Below are positions 26,059 through 33,521 of a DNA stretch of 64,000 nt, in pieces. The position numbers and the translations under genes were made by a program. Under the pieces are notes generated by a model. That model was not told where the DNA came from, did no database searches, and worked only from the letters and a program-made list of their open reading frames with translations. How positions within the stretch are numbered: position 1 is the first letter of the stretch; every line of letters begins with the position of its first letter. The DNA is from JAZOXB01 sp040096185 (lineage in GTDB: Bacteria > Bacillota > Clostridia > Oscillospirales > Oscillospiraceae), in contig NZ_JBBMFF010000248.1 of NCBI RefSeq assembly GCF_040096185.1, positions 17,618 to 81,617 of the forward strand, given 5' to 3'.

Positions 26059-27055
26059 GTCCTCCTGCGACGAGACCGCCGTCGCCATTGTGGAGGACGG
26101 AAGACGCATCCTGACGGACTGCATCGCCTCGCAGGTGGCGCTGCACCGTGAATACGGCGGCGTTGTGCCGGAGATCGCCTCGCGCAAGCATATTGAGGCC
26201 ATCTACGGTCTTGCCGAGCAGGCGCTGGAGAACACCGGCCTGACGCGCGGCGAGCTGGACGCCGTCGCCGTGACGTATGCGCCCGGCCTTATCGGCGCGC
26301 TGCTCGTCGGCGTGAATTTTGCCAAGGCGGCTGCACTGGCGCTCGATGTGCCGCTCATTCCGGTCCACCACATCAAGGGCCATATCGCGGCCAACTATCT
26401 GGCCTACCCGGACCTGGAGCCGCCGTTTCTGTGCCTTGTCGTCTCCGGCGGGCACACCATGTTCGTCGATGTCGAGGACTATACGAAGCTGCGCATTCTC
26501 GGCGGCACGCGCGACGACGCGGCCGGGGAGTGCTTCGACAAGGTCGCGCGGCTGCTCGGCATGCCATACCCCGGCGGTGCGGCCCTTGACCGCGCGGCGC
26601 AGGGCGGAGACCCGTCGCGCTATCCCATGCCCCGGCCGCACCTGAGCGGCAATCCGCTAGACCTGTCGTTCTCCGGCCTGAAGACTTCGGCCGTGAATCT
26701 CATCCATAACGCCGGGCAGAAGGGCGAGCAGATCGTCATCCCGGACCTCTGCGCCGCCTTCTCGGAGGCTGTGTGTGGCATGCTCGTGCCGCGCGCCATG
26801 CTGGCGCTGGAACAGACGGGGCGGAAAACGCTGGCCGTGGCGGGCGGCGTGGCCGCCAACAGCCGCATCCGCGCTGCGCTGCAGCGGGAGACGGCCGCCC
26901 GCGGCGTGCGCCTTTGCATGCCGCCGCTGTCGCTGTGCGGTGACAACGGAGCGATGATCGGCGCGCAGGCGTATTATGAGTATCTCGCTGGCAACATCGC
27001 CGACCAGACGCTCAACGCCTATGCCACGCGCTCCATGGAGGGCGAGGCCTTATAA
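26039..27055 (+). CDS. tsaD: tRNA N6-adenosine threonylcarbamoyltransferase TsaD
   Basis: TsaD transfers the threonylcarbamoyl group to A37 of ANN-decoding tRNAs. The 338-residue ASKHA-fold protein begins MRILAIESSCDETAVAIV and has the metal-binding HHIKGH motif (about 111-116), VSGGHT and the C-terminal CGDNGAMIG. The partners TsaB and TsaE are not in this window. A terminator follows at once. Confidence 0.97.
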   Translation: MRILAIESSCDETAVAIVEDGRRILTDCIASQVALHREYGGVVPEIASRKHIEAIYGLAEQALENTGLTRGELDAVAVTYAPGLIGALLVGVNFAKAAALALDVPLIPVHHIKGHIAANYLAYPDLEPPFLCLVVSGGHTMFVDVEDYTKLRILGGTRDDAAGECFDKVARLLGMPYPGGAALDRAAQGGDPSRYPMPRPHLSGNPLDLSFSGLKTSAVNLIHNAGQKGEQIVIPDLCAAFSEAVCGMLVPRAMLALEQTGRKTLAVAGGVAANSRIRAALQRETAARGVRLCMPPLSLCGDNGAMIGAQAYYEYLAGNIADQTLNAYATRSMEGEAL

Positions 27056-27068
27056 GGTCCAAAAAATC

Positions 27069-27104
27069 AATGCAGGATGTCGATCGGCATCCTGCATTTT
27101 AATT
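27069..27104 (+). terminator. Terminator of the polA-rimI-tsaD operon
   Basis: TGCAGGATG (27071-27079) pairs with CATCCTGCA (27088-27096), followed by TTTTAATTT. Confidence 0.85.
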
Positions 27105-27194
27105 TCCTGTTACCTGTCTGTAAATTTTTGTCACAAACGGGGTTATGTCAACTCCGGAACATGGCACTGCTGTGCAGAGGCGTTTTTGCAGGGC

Positions 27195-27290
27195 TGTGCA
27201 CAACTGCCCGAAATCCCCGCGAAAGCCCGCTAAATCAGGGGTCCTGCTGTGCACAACCTTGTGCAGAATGTGAATAACTCCTGTGGATGG
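27195..27290. other. Cluster of DnaA-box-like nonamers in an intergenic gap
   Basis: The 313-base gap 27056-27368 holds no gene. It carries TGTGCACAA twice (27195-27203, 27248-27256), TGTGAATAA (27269-27277) and TGTGGATGG (27282-27290), all in one orientation and one or two mismatches from the DnaA box TGTGGATAA. No AT-rich unwinding region or dnaA/dnaN genes are nearby, so a DnaA-binding role is only a possibility. Confidence 0.3.
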
Positions 27291-27368
27291 CAGTTTTGCC
27301 CTTCATTATTGTCAACTTCCGACCGGATCGGCCTGCGGGCAGAAAAGGAAATGATTCCTGCATTTTTG

Positions 27369-27929
27369 TCACTGCGCAGGAACGGCAAACGGCTTCCCGG
27401 CCAGCACGACCTCGCGCAGGAAGCGGAACGTCTCCTTTTCGCCGCGGTCGCGCAGCATGGTCAGCACATAGAGAAGCTCGCGGCGCGTGTCCGGGTGCAT
27501 CATCGAGCCGTCGCGGACCTCCTCGGCGTGGACGAGATAGTTGAGGGCATCGGCGTCCGTGTAGGCGCTGCCGTGGTAAATTTTACAGGCGGCGATGCGG
27601 TCCATGACCATCTCCACAAAGAATTTTCGCGGCATCGGCACGGCGCGGTAGACCTTCGTCTTCGGGTCGATGTCCGTCCAGTATTCGTAGTGGTGGCGGT
27701 TGCGGCCCTTGTGGTGCATCCATGCGGCGGAGTAGCCGTAGAGCTCGCGCTCATAGGAGTTCGGGCTGCGCGTGCCCTGATAGTATTTTGCGCCGGTCCA
27801 GAACTCTGTGGGGGAGTATTTGGACAGGTCGTGCGTCAGGCCGCGCCAATACAGCCCGACGCGGAAGCAGTGACTGCACACCTTCCAGCGGTGGCGCGTG
27901 ATGGTACAGAAATGTTTCCATGGATGCAT
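27369..27929 (-). CDS. DUF5662-like protein downstream of sigK
   Basis: The 186-residue protein is rich in His, Trp and Tyr (MHPWKHFCTITRHRWKV, THDLSKYSPTEFW, WMHHKGRNRHHYEYW) and resembles the DUF5662 family, whose function is unknown. HDLSK and HHKGRNRHH could bind metal. It starts 15 bases after the C-terminal half of sigK on the same strand, so it would be read with sigK once that gene is rebuilt. A late mother-cell role is possible but not shown. The ribosome site AGGGAACG is weak. Confidence 0.7.
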   Translation of the reverse strand: MHPWKHFCTITRHRWKVCSHCFRVGLYWRGLTHDLSKYSPTEFWTGAKYYQGTRSPNSYERELYGYSAAWMHHKGRNRHHYEYWTDIDPKTKVYRAVPMPRKFFVEMVMDRIAACKIYHGSAYTDADALNYLVHAEEVRDGSMMHPDTRRELLYVLTMLRDRGEKETFRFLREVVLAGKPFAVPAQ

Positions 27930-27944
27930 TTGTGATCGTTCCCT

Positions 27945-28308
27945 TCAGGTTTCTTTTGTCAGTGCGTCCTCCAGCTTCTGCAGGGCGCGTTTTTCGATGC
28001 GGCTGACGTAGCTGCGGCTGATGCCGCACTGCACGGCGATCTCCCGCTGTGTCAGCGGCTTGCGGTTGCCCAGCCCGTAGCGCAGCAGAATGATGCGCTG
28101 CTCGCGCGGGGTCAGGCAGGTGTTCACGGCGGCGTGGAGCCTGCCGTAGATCTCTTTTTCGGACAGCTGCTCGAACAGATCCTCCTCCGAGCAGATCACG
28201 TCCATCAGCGACAGCGCGTTGCCATCCCGCCCGGTCTCGATGCATTCCGAGAGCGAAACGTCTGACGCGCTCTTCCGCTGCCCGCGGAAGTACATGAGGA
28301 TCTCATTT
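27945..28308 (-). CDS. sigK: Sporulation sigma-K factor, C-terminal part (split gene)
   Basis: From the junction core the frame reads NEILMYFRGQRKSASDVSL, then region 4 with TPREQRIILLRYGLG and the helix-turn-helix TQREIAVQCGISRSYVSRIEKRA (shown here only in part). It lacks sigma region 2 and has no ribosome site before its first ATG (28295). Joined to the N-terminal part at 39070-39394 it gives a 227-codon sigma-K, close to the usual 230-240. The residues spanning the join (RCVEN-EILMYFR) match Bacillus subtilis sigma-K (RCIENEILMHLR). Sigma-K drives late mother-cell genes for coat and cortex. Confidence 0.93.
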
Positions 28309-29742
28309 GCAATCCACCCGGCGGAGCGTCACGCACAGCGTTTCGCCGTCCCAGCGGAGCTGCTCCGTCAGGGCCTCAAGGACGCGCTGCGTCCGGCGGA
28401 TGGTGTCCAGGCAATCGCGGAGCACGAGGGGGACACGGTCCGGCGGCGCAGGGGAGGATTCAGGCAGGCCGCGCCGCAGCCCCCAGAGTGCGGCCGCCAG
28501 CGCGGCATGGTCCTCCGGCAGGGCGCAGAGCATGGCGCGCACGGCGGCGTCTGCTGCAGTGCCAGGAACGTTCGGGCAGCTGCATTGTTCCCGTCCGCCG
28601 GTCGATTTCGCACGGCAGACATAGGAAAAGCGCTCGCCGTCTGCCGCGCGGCGGTACTTGGCATACATCGGTCTGCCGCAGCGGCACTGCAGCAGACCGG
28701 CTAACAGGGCGGGCGTCTCGTGCTCCGTACGCGGCGTGCGGCAGTCCGTCCGCCGGAGCCGCTCCTGCACGGCGGCCCACTGTGAGCCGGGGATGAGCCC
28801 GGGGTGCTGCCCAACCGCAACGATCCAGGCCTCCGGCGGCAGGGCGACGGCGGTGCGGCCGCGGGACTGATCCGTGCGGTGATAGGCAAGGACGCCGTGC
28901 CGCCCGTCAAATTCCTCCTGCGCGGCGGAAAGCTCCGTGCCTGCTGCCCGGAGCCAGGCAAGCATATCCGCATCCGCCCGCGCATAGACCGGGTTGTGCA
29001 GGATATCGCGCACGGCGTGGCGCGTGAACGCGTTGCCGTTTTTTGTGGTAAGACCGTGCTCCTGCAGTCCCTTTACAACGGCTGTCAGAGAGCCGAGGCG
29101 TGCGAACAGGCTGTACATGGCCTTGACGGTCTCCGCCTCCTCCGGAACGAGCCGCAAGCGGCAGGCACGCTTTGTGCGCCCGTCGACGGTGACGGCCTGC
29201 ACGGCCTCCGAGGAAAAGCCGGTCGGCGTGATGCCGCCGAGCCAGCGGCCGGTCTTGGCCAGCTCACGGAGGTTGTCGCGGATGCGCTCTGCGATGGTCT
29301 CGCGCTCAAGCTGCGAGAAGACGGACGCGATGTACATCATGGCGCGTCCCATGGGCGTGGACGTGTCAAACTGCTCCCGGATGGAGACAAACGCCACGTT
29401 CAGCTGTGCAAGCCGCTCAATGAGGGCGGTGAAGTCCCCGATACTGCGGCTGATCCGGTCGAGCCGGTAGACGATGAGCATACGGAAGCGCCCGGCCTCG
29501 GCCGCGCGCATCATCCGCCGGAAGGCGGGGCGGTTCAGGTCCCCGCCGGAGAAGCCGTCATCTTCAAAAATTTCCGGCTCCGGCGCGTCCGGCTCGTGCG
29601 CGCGGAGATACTGGCGGCATAGCTCGATCTGGTTGCCCACGCTTTCACCCTTGCCGGTGAAGCGGGATTTTCGGGAGTAGATCGCAATGCCTTGTTCGTG
29701 CAATGGCAGCACCACCCTGCTATGTGATGTGCTCTCCTTCAT
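28303..29742 (-). CDS. Large serine recombinase (SpoIVCA/skin excisionase type)
   Basis: The 479-residue protein has the resolvase catalytic domain: nucleophile Ser in AIYSRKS, then VYRLDRISRS and the helix with MGRAMMYIASVFSQLERE. A Recombinase domain follows (about 165-270), then a zinc ribbon (LQCRCGRPMYAK to CSCPNVPG) and a C-terminal helical part, matching the length of SpoIVCA (about 500). Its TGA lies in the attachment core. The ATG at 29742 lacks a clear ribosome site, and a TTG 13 codons later after GGGTGGTG is an alternative. A possible sigma-E-like promoter (GGTATC 29805-29810, CATAAATT 29784-29791) is weak evidence for mother-cell expression. Confidence 0.93.
   Translation of the reverse strand: MKESTSHSRVVLPLHEQGIAIYSRKSRFTGKGESVGNQIELCRQYLRAHEPDAPEPEIFEDDGFSGGDLNRPAFRRMMRAAEAGRFRMLIVYRLDRISRSIGDFTALIERLAQLNVAFVSIREQFDTSTPMGRAMMYIASVFSQLERETIAERIRDNLRELAKTGRWLGGITPTGFSSEAVQAVTVDGRTKRACRLRLVPEEAETVKAMYSLFARLGSLTAVVKGLQEHGLTTKNGNAFTRHAVRDILHNPVYARADADMLAWLRAAGTELSAAQEEFDGRHGVLAYHRTDQSRGRTAVALPPEAWIVAVGQHPGLIPGSQWAAVQERLRRTDCRTPRTEHETPALLAGLLQCRCGRPMYAKYRRAADGERFSYVCRAKSTGGREQCSCPNVPGTAADAAVRAMLCALPEDHAALAAALWGLRRGLPESSPAPPDRVPLVLRDCLDTIRRTQRVLEALTEQLRWDGETLCVTLRRVDCK
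28304..28328 (-). other. Recombination site at the sigK C-terminal junction
   Basis: Core CATTT (28304-28308), then the element arm GCAATCCACCCGGCGGAGCG (28309-28328). The arm matches the arm at the other junction in 16 of 20 positions as an inverted repeat. The recombinase stop codon lies in the core. Confidence 0.85.
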
Positions 29743-29854
29743 GATAGCATAAGGAGGCAGGAAAGTAAATGCCGCCCGGCTGGAATTTATGCCCGGCTGC
29801 GGCAGATACCTTTGTACAATGCAAACAAAATCAGGAAAAATTTCCGAATAATTG

Positions 29855-29884
29855 TTGACAAAACCGTGTAGAAAATGGTATTGT
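29855..29884 (+). promoter_or_regulatory. Promoter of the glycine cleavage operon
   Basis: A perfect TTGACA (29855-29860), 18 bases and TATTGT (29879-29884), about 60 bases before the first riboswitch aptamer. The region 29743-29854 between recombinase and this promoter carries no gene. Confidence 0.75.
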
Positions 29885-29939
29885 AAAAAGGGCGCGGGAA
29901 GGACCGCGCCGGGATAACACCGGAACTGAATAAGTGTCG

Positions 29940-30112
29940 GATGATTGGTCCGGGAGAGACCGCGCGCTGCGCGGCGCCGAAGGGGAATGCAGAAGCTCTC
30001 AGGCAAAAGGGTCGGGCGATGACGACACTCCGAAGAGTGCGGCGGCAGCCGCACGCCGAAGGTGCAACCTGCCGGAAACGGCGGGGAATCTCTCAGGTAA
30101 TGGACGGAGGCA
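29940..30112 (+). promoter_or_regulatory. Tandem glycine riboswitch
   Basis: Two glycine aptamers lie in series. The first has GGGAGAGAC, GCGCCGAAGGGG and CTCTCAGGCAAAAGGG (about 29950-30012). The second has GAAGAGTGC, CACGCCGAAGGTGCAA and TCTCTCAGGTAATGGAC (about 30033-30106). These are the conserved blocks of the gcvT RNA, which commonly turns on glycine cleavage genes when glycine is abundant. The terminator that would complete the switch is found 220 bases further on, after an inserted palindromic element. Confidence 0.92.
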
Positions 30113-30135
30113 CGAAGCCAAGGGGCCGTGTGTCT

Positions 30136-30328
30136 CAGACTGTCAAAAAAACTGCCAAGCCAAAAGCTTCGGAGGGAAGAAAAAGTGTGAAAGGAAACCG
30201 TCAGGGTGTCCTTTCGCGTTTGATCACCCGCCGCAGCGGCAGAATTGCAAAATATTACTACAAAATTTTATTTTGCAATTCTGAATGCAGCTTGGCGAAA
30301 AGACCCGAAGGGACTTTTTGACAAGCTG
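30136..30328. mobile_element. MITE-like palindromic insertion in the riboswitch leader
   Basis: The 193-bp segment starts CAGACTGTCAAAAA and ends TTTTTGACAAGCTG, terminal inverted repeats with two differences in 14. It contains a perfect 14-bp hairpin (CAGAATTGCAAAAT 30240-30253 with ATTTTGCAATTCTG 30270-30283) and no gene. It is flanked by two near copies of a 29-base terminator segment (30107-30135 and 30328-30356). Confidence 0.6.
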
Positions 30329-30329
30329 A

Positions 30330-30361
30330 GGCACGAAGCCATGGGGCTTTGTGTCTTTTTT
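30330..30361 (+). terminator. Expression-platform terminator of the glycine riboswitch
   Basis: GGCACGAAGCC (30330-30340) pairs with GGCTTTGTGTC (30345-30355) with two G-U pairs, followed by TTTTTT. A near copy (30109-30134) just after the second aptamer has mismatches and has lost its U-run. Confidence 0.8.
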
Positions 30362-30412
30362 CATATCCGGCGGCCGCAGAACGCGGCGAAATCATAAAGG
30401 AGGAACCCAGTA

Positions 30413-33061
30413 ATGAGCGAACTCAAGCGCACCCAGCTCTATGACGTCCATGTAGCGGCAGGCGCCTCTATGGTGGATTTCGGCGGATGGGAGATGCCCA
30501 TCCAGTACCCCAGTGGCATTGTGGCGGAGCACCTGTATACCCGCCATGCCTGCAGCCTCTTTGACGTCTCCCATATGGGCCGCGTGCTCGTCGAGGGCCC
30601 GGACCGCGTTGCCTTTCTGCAGCATGTGCTCAGCAGCAACGTCGAGAGTCTGGACCTCAACATGGCGCAGTACTGCATCATCCCCACCGAGAACGGCTCC
30701 GCCGTCGACGACGCCTATCTCTACCGCTTTGAAGAGGAACGGTTCCTGCTTGTCGTAAATGCGGCGAACACGGAAAAGGACCTTGCGCACCTGCGCGAGG
30801 CAATGAAGAACTATAACTGTACCATGACGGAGATCACGAAGGACTGGGCGGCCATTGCCGTGCAGGGCCCGAAGTGCAAAGACATCCTCATGACGCTCTC
30901 CGGCGGCGTGCAGCTCACCGAGCCGATGAAGAACGCGCTCGGCACCGTCACGCTCGAGGGCCGTCTGGTCCGCGTGGCCAAGACGGGCTACACGGGCGAG
31001 CCGCTCGGCTTTGAGGTCTACTGCCGCAGTGAGGACGCCGCCTGGCTGTGGAACCGCCTTGTGGAGCTCGGCGCAAAGCCCGCCGGTCTCGGCGCGCGCG
31101 ACACGCTCCGCCTCGAGGCTGCTCTGCCGCTGTACGGCCATGAGATGGGCCTTGATCCCGCCGGAAACGAGATGCCGATCTTCGCCGTGCCGCTGGCCAA
31201 GTTTGCCGTCAGCTTTGCGCCCCAGAAGGGCGACTTTATCGGCCGCAAGCCGCTCGAGCAGCAGTTTGCCGCCTTCAAGCGCATCATGAACCGCGACTTC
31301 AGCGATCTGTCTGTGCTGCCGCGCCGCATCCAGCCCATCACGCTGCTCGACCGCGGCGTCATGCGCGCCGGTATGCCCGTCTACCGCGGTGAGAAGCAGG
31401 TCGGCTGGGTGACGAGCGGCACGATGGTTCCGTATTACGTCGCCGAGGGCGAGGGCCTGCAGACCGTCATCACCGACGAGACGGCCAAGCGCGCCATCGG
31501 CCTGTGCTACATCGACAGCGACATCCTCACGGATGACACCGTGGAGGTCGATATCCGCGGCAAGCGGCTCAAGGCCGTCATTCCCGCGAACCACATGAGC
31601 GTCAGCGCGCCGCCGTTCGCGCGTCCGCTGCTGTATCGCCCGGAGGAGAAGGATCCCGTCGGCTCTCTCGAGAACCTGCCCGGCAAGGCCTTCGAGCTGC
31701 TGAAGAAGGCCGAGGAGAACCACCTGTGGCGCCAGAAACAGTGCATCAACCTCATTCCGTCCGAGAATACGCCGAGCCACGCCGTGCAGATGCTCAGCGC
31801 CAGCGACCCCAGCTGCCGCTATGCCGAGCACAAGAAGGTCCTGTCGTTCTATGACAAGGATATCTTCTATTATCAGGGCACGAAGTTCATCGACGAGGTC
31901 GAGCGCCTGCTCGTCGAGCAGATGCGCCTGTACCTCGGCTGCGCGCAGGTCGAAACGCGCGTCGTCAGCGGCCAGATGAGCAATATGGCCACGTTCTCCG
32001 CCCTCATGGACTGGAAGAACCGCCTCGACCGCAAGCACACGCCGCAGCGCCTCGGCTATGTCATGAACAACCACATCATCAAGGGCGGCCACCTGTCGGC
32101 CCAGCCCATGGGCGCGCTGCGCGACTACGTTGCCGTCGATCCGAAGACGGAGCGCACGGCCGTCGTGAACTTCCCGGTATGCCGCGACAACATCTATAAG
32201 ATCGACGTCGAGGGCACGAAGAAGCTCATCGACGAGTACCGCCCCGAGCTCATCATCTTCGGCAAGAGCATGGTCCTGCACCGCGAGCCGGTCGCAGAGA
32301 TCCGCGCCTTTGTCGATGCGCAGAACATCCCCACGACGATCATGTACGATATGGCCCATGTGCTCGGCCTCATCGGCGACCATTTCCAGAACCCGTTTGC
32401 GGACGGCGCGGAGATCGTCACTGGCTCGACGCACAAGACGTTCTTCGGCCCGCAGCGCGGCGTCATCGGCGTGAATTATCAGCGCGAGGACCTCAAGTGG
32501 GGCCTGTGGGAGGCCATTGAGAGCCGCACGTTCCCGGGCAGTGTCTCGAACCACCACCTCGGCACGCAGCTCGGCATGCTGATGGCTGCCTATGAGATGA
32601 ACCACTTCAAGGATGCCTATCAGAGCGCCATCATCGCCAATGCAAAGCACTTCGCCCGCGCGCTCAAGGCGCAGGGCCTCGATGTGCAGGGCGATCCCGC
32701 CATCGACTACACCGAAACGCATCAGGTCATCGTCTCCGTCGGCTACGGCACCGGTCCCGAGGTCGCCGAGCGGCTCGAGGAGAACAACGTCATCGTGAAC
32801 TATCAGACCACGCCGGAGGAAGAGGGCTTCACCGCCAGCGGCGCGCTGCGCATGGGCGTCAGCGAGATGACGCGCTTCGGCTTCGGCCCGGCAGAGTTCG
32901 ACGAGCTGGCCGCGCTGATGGCAGACTGCATCCTGCGCGGCAAGGATATCTCAGAGGATGTCGTTCGCCTGCGCAGCCGCTTCACGAAGATGCACTACTG
33001 CTTCAACGACGCGGAGTTCAACGCCGCGCTCGATCGCTTCGCCGGAGAGATCGGCTTCTGA
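30413..33061 (+). CDS. Aminomethyltransferase (GcvT) fused to serine hydroxymethyltransferase-like protein
   Basis: The 882-residue fusion has the T-protein of glycine cleavage at 1 to about 365 (VDFGGWEMPIQYPSGIVAEH, DVSHMG, GARDTLRLEAALPLYGHEM), which makes methylene-THF and ammonia from the aminomethylated H-protein. A linker follows, then an SHMT-like PLP enzyme (about 420-882) with LIPSENTPSHAV and the PLP-lysine motif GSTHKTFFGP (Lys about 676). SHMT condenses methylene-THF with another glycine to give serine. The fusion would couple two steps of glycine-to-serine conversion. AGGAGG precedes the ATG. The SHMT half is divergent from housekeeping GlyA but keeps the PLP lysine. Confidence 0.92.
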   Translation: MSELKRTQLYDVHVAAGASMVDFGGWEMPIQYPSGIVAEHLYTRHACSLFDVSHMGRVLVEGPDRVAFLQHVLSSNVESLDLNMAQYCIIPTENGSAVDDAYLYRFEEERFLLVVNAANTEKDLAHLREAMKNYNCTMTEITKDWAAIAVQGPKCKDILMTLSGGVQLTEPMKNALGTVTLEGRLVRVAKTGYTGEPLGFEVYCRSEDAAWLWNRLVELGAKPAGLGARDTLRLEAALPLYGHEMGLDPAGNEMPIFAVPLAKFAVSFAPQKGDFIGRKPLEQQFAAFKRIMNRDFSDLSVLPRRIQPITLLDRGVMRAGMPVYRGEKQVGWVTSGTMVPYYVAEGEGLQTVITDETAKRAIGLCYIDSDILTDDTVEVDIRGKRLKAVIPANHMSVSAPPFARPLLYRPEEKDPVGSLENLPGKAFELLKKAEENHLWRQKQCINLIPSENTPSHAVQMLSASDPSCRYAEHKKVLSFYDKDIFYYQGTKFIDEVERLLVEQMRLYLGCAQVETRVVSGQMSNMATFSALMDWKNRLDRKHTPQRLGYVMNNHIIKGGHLSAQPMGALRDYVAVDPKTERTAVVNFPVCRDNIYKIDVEGTKKLIDEYRPELIIFGKSMVLHREPVAEIRAFVDAQNIPTTIMYDMAHVLGLIGDHFQNPFADGAEIVTGSTHKTFFGPQRGVIGVNYQREDLKWGLWEAIESRTFPGSVSNHHLGTQLGMLMAAYEMNHFKDAYQSAIIANAKHFARALKAQGLDVQGDPAIDYTETHQVIVSVGYGTGPEVAERLEENNVIVNYQTTPEEEGFTASGALRMGVSEMTRFGFGPAEFDELAALMADCILRGKDISEDVVRLRSRFTKMHYCFNDAEFNAALDRFAGEIGF

Positions 33062-33072
33062 AATCAACAAAG

Positions 33073-33096
33073 TCCGCCCCGCGGAAGCGGGGCGGA
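33073..33096 (+). other. Strong intercistronic stem-loop before gcvH
   Basis: TCCGCCCCGC (33073-33082), loop GGAA, GCGGGGCGGA (33087-33096): ten perfect GC-rich pairs with a GNRA tetraloop. Only A residues follow, so it probably protects or sets message ratios rather than terminating. Confidence 0.65.
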
Positions 33097-33142
33097 AAAC
33101 CGACATGAAAAATACTGAAAAATTTATCTGGGAGGAACTACC

Positions 33143-33520
33143 ATGAATTATCCTGTTGAGCTGCAGTACACGAAGTCCCACGAGTGGGTGAAGACCGAGG
33201 GCGACGTCACGGTCGTCGGCATTTCCGACTTCGCGCAGGATGCGCTGGGCGACGTCGTGTTTGTGAATCTGCCCGGCGTCGGTGACGAGGTCACGGCAGA
33301 AGAGGCCTTCGGCGATGTCGAGTCCGTCAAGGCCGTCAGCGATCTCGTCAGCCCGGTCACCGGCGTGGTGCTCGAGGTCAACGAGGAGCTGCTGGACCAT
33401 CCCGAGCTGCTGAACAGCGATCCCTACGGCAACTGGCTCATCAAGGTCGAGCAGGTGACCGATACGGAAGAGCTGCTGGATGCCGCTGCCTACGAGGCCT
33501 TCTGCGCGCAGGAGGGCTGA
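33143..33520 (+). CDS. gcvH: Glycine cleavage system H protein
   Basis: The 125-residue lipoyl carrier shuttles the aminomethyl group between P, T and L proteins. The lipoylated lysine lies in the conserved GDVESVKAVSDL (about 55-66), with the typical KSHEWVK start and VNEELLDHPELLN. GGGAGGAAC precedes the ATG. The lipoate ligase gene three genes downstream likely modifies it. Confidence 0.96.
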   Translation: MNYPVELQYTKSHEWVKTEGDVTVVGISDFAQDALGDVVFVNLPGVGDEVTAEEAFGDVESVKAVSDLVSPVTGVVLEVNEELLDHPELLNSDPYGNWLIKVEQVTDTEELLDAAAYEAFCAQEG

Positions 33521-33521
33521 C

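Noticed and set aside
33105..33146. A 13-codon ORF ending in the gcvH start (ATGA)
   Set aside because: It has no ribosome site of its own, and the overlap is explained by the gcvH ribosome site sequence.
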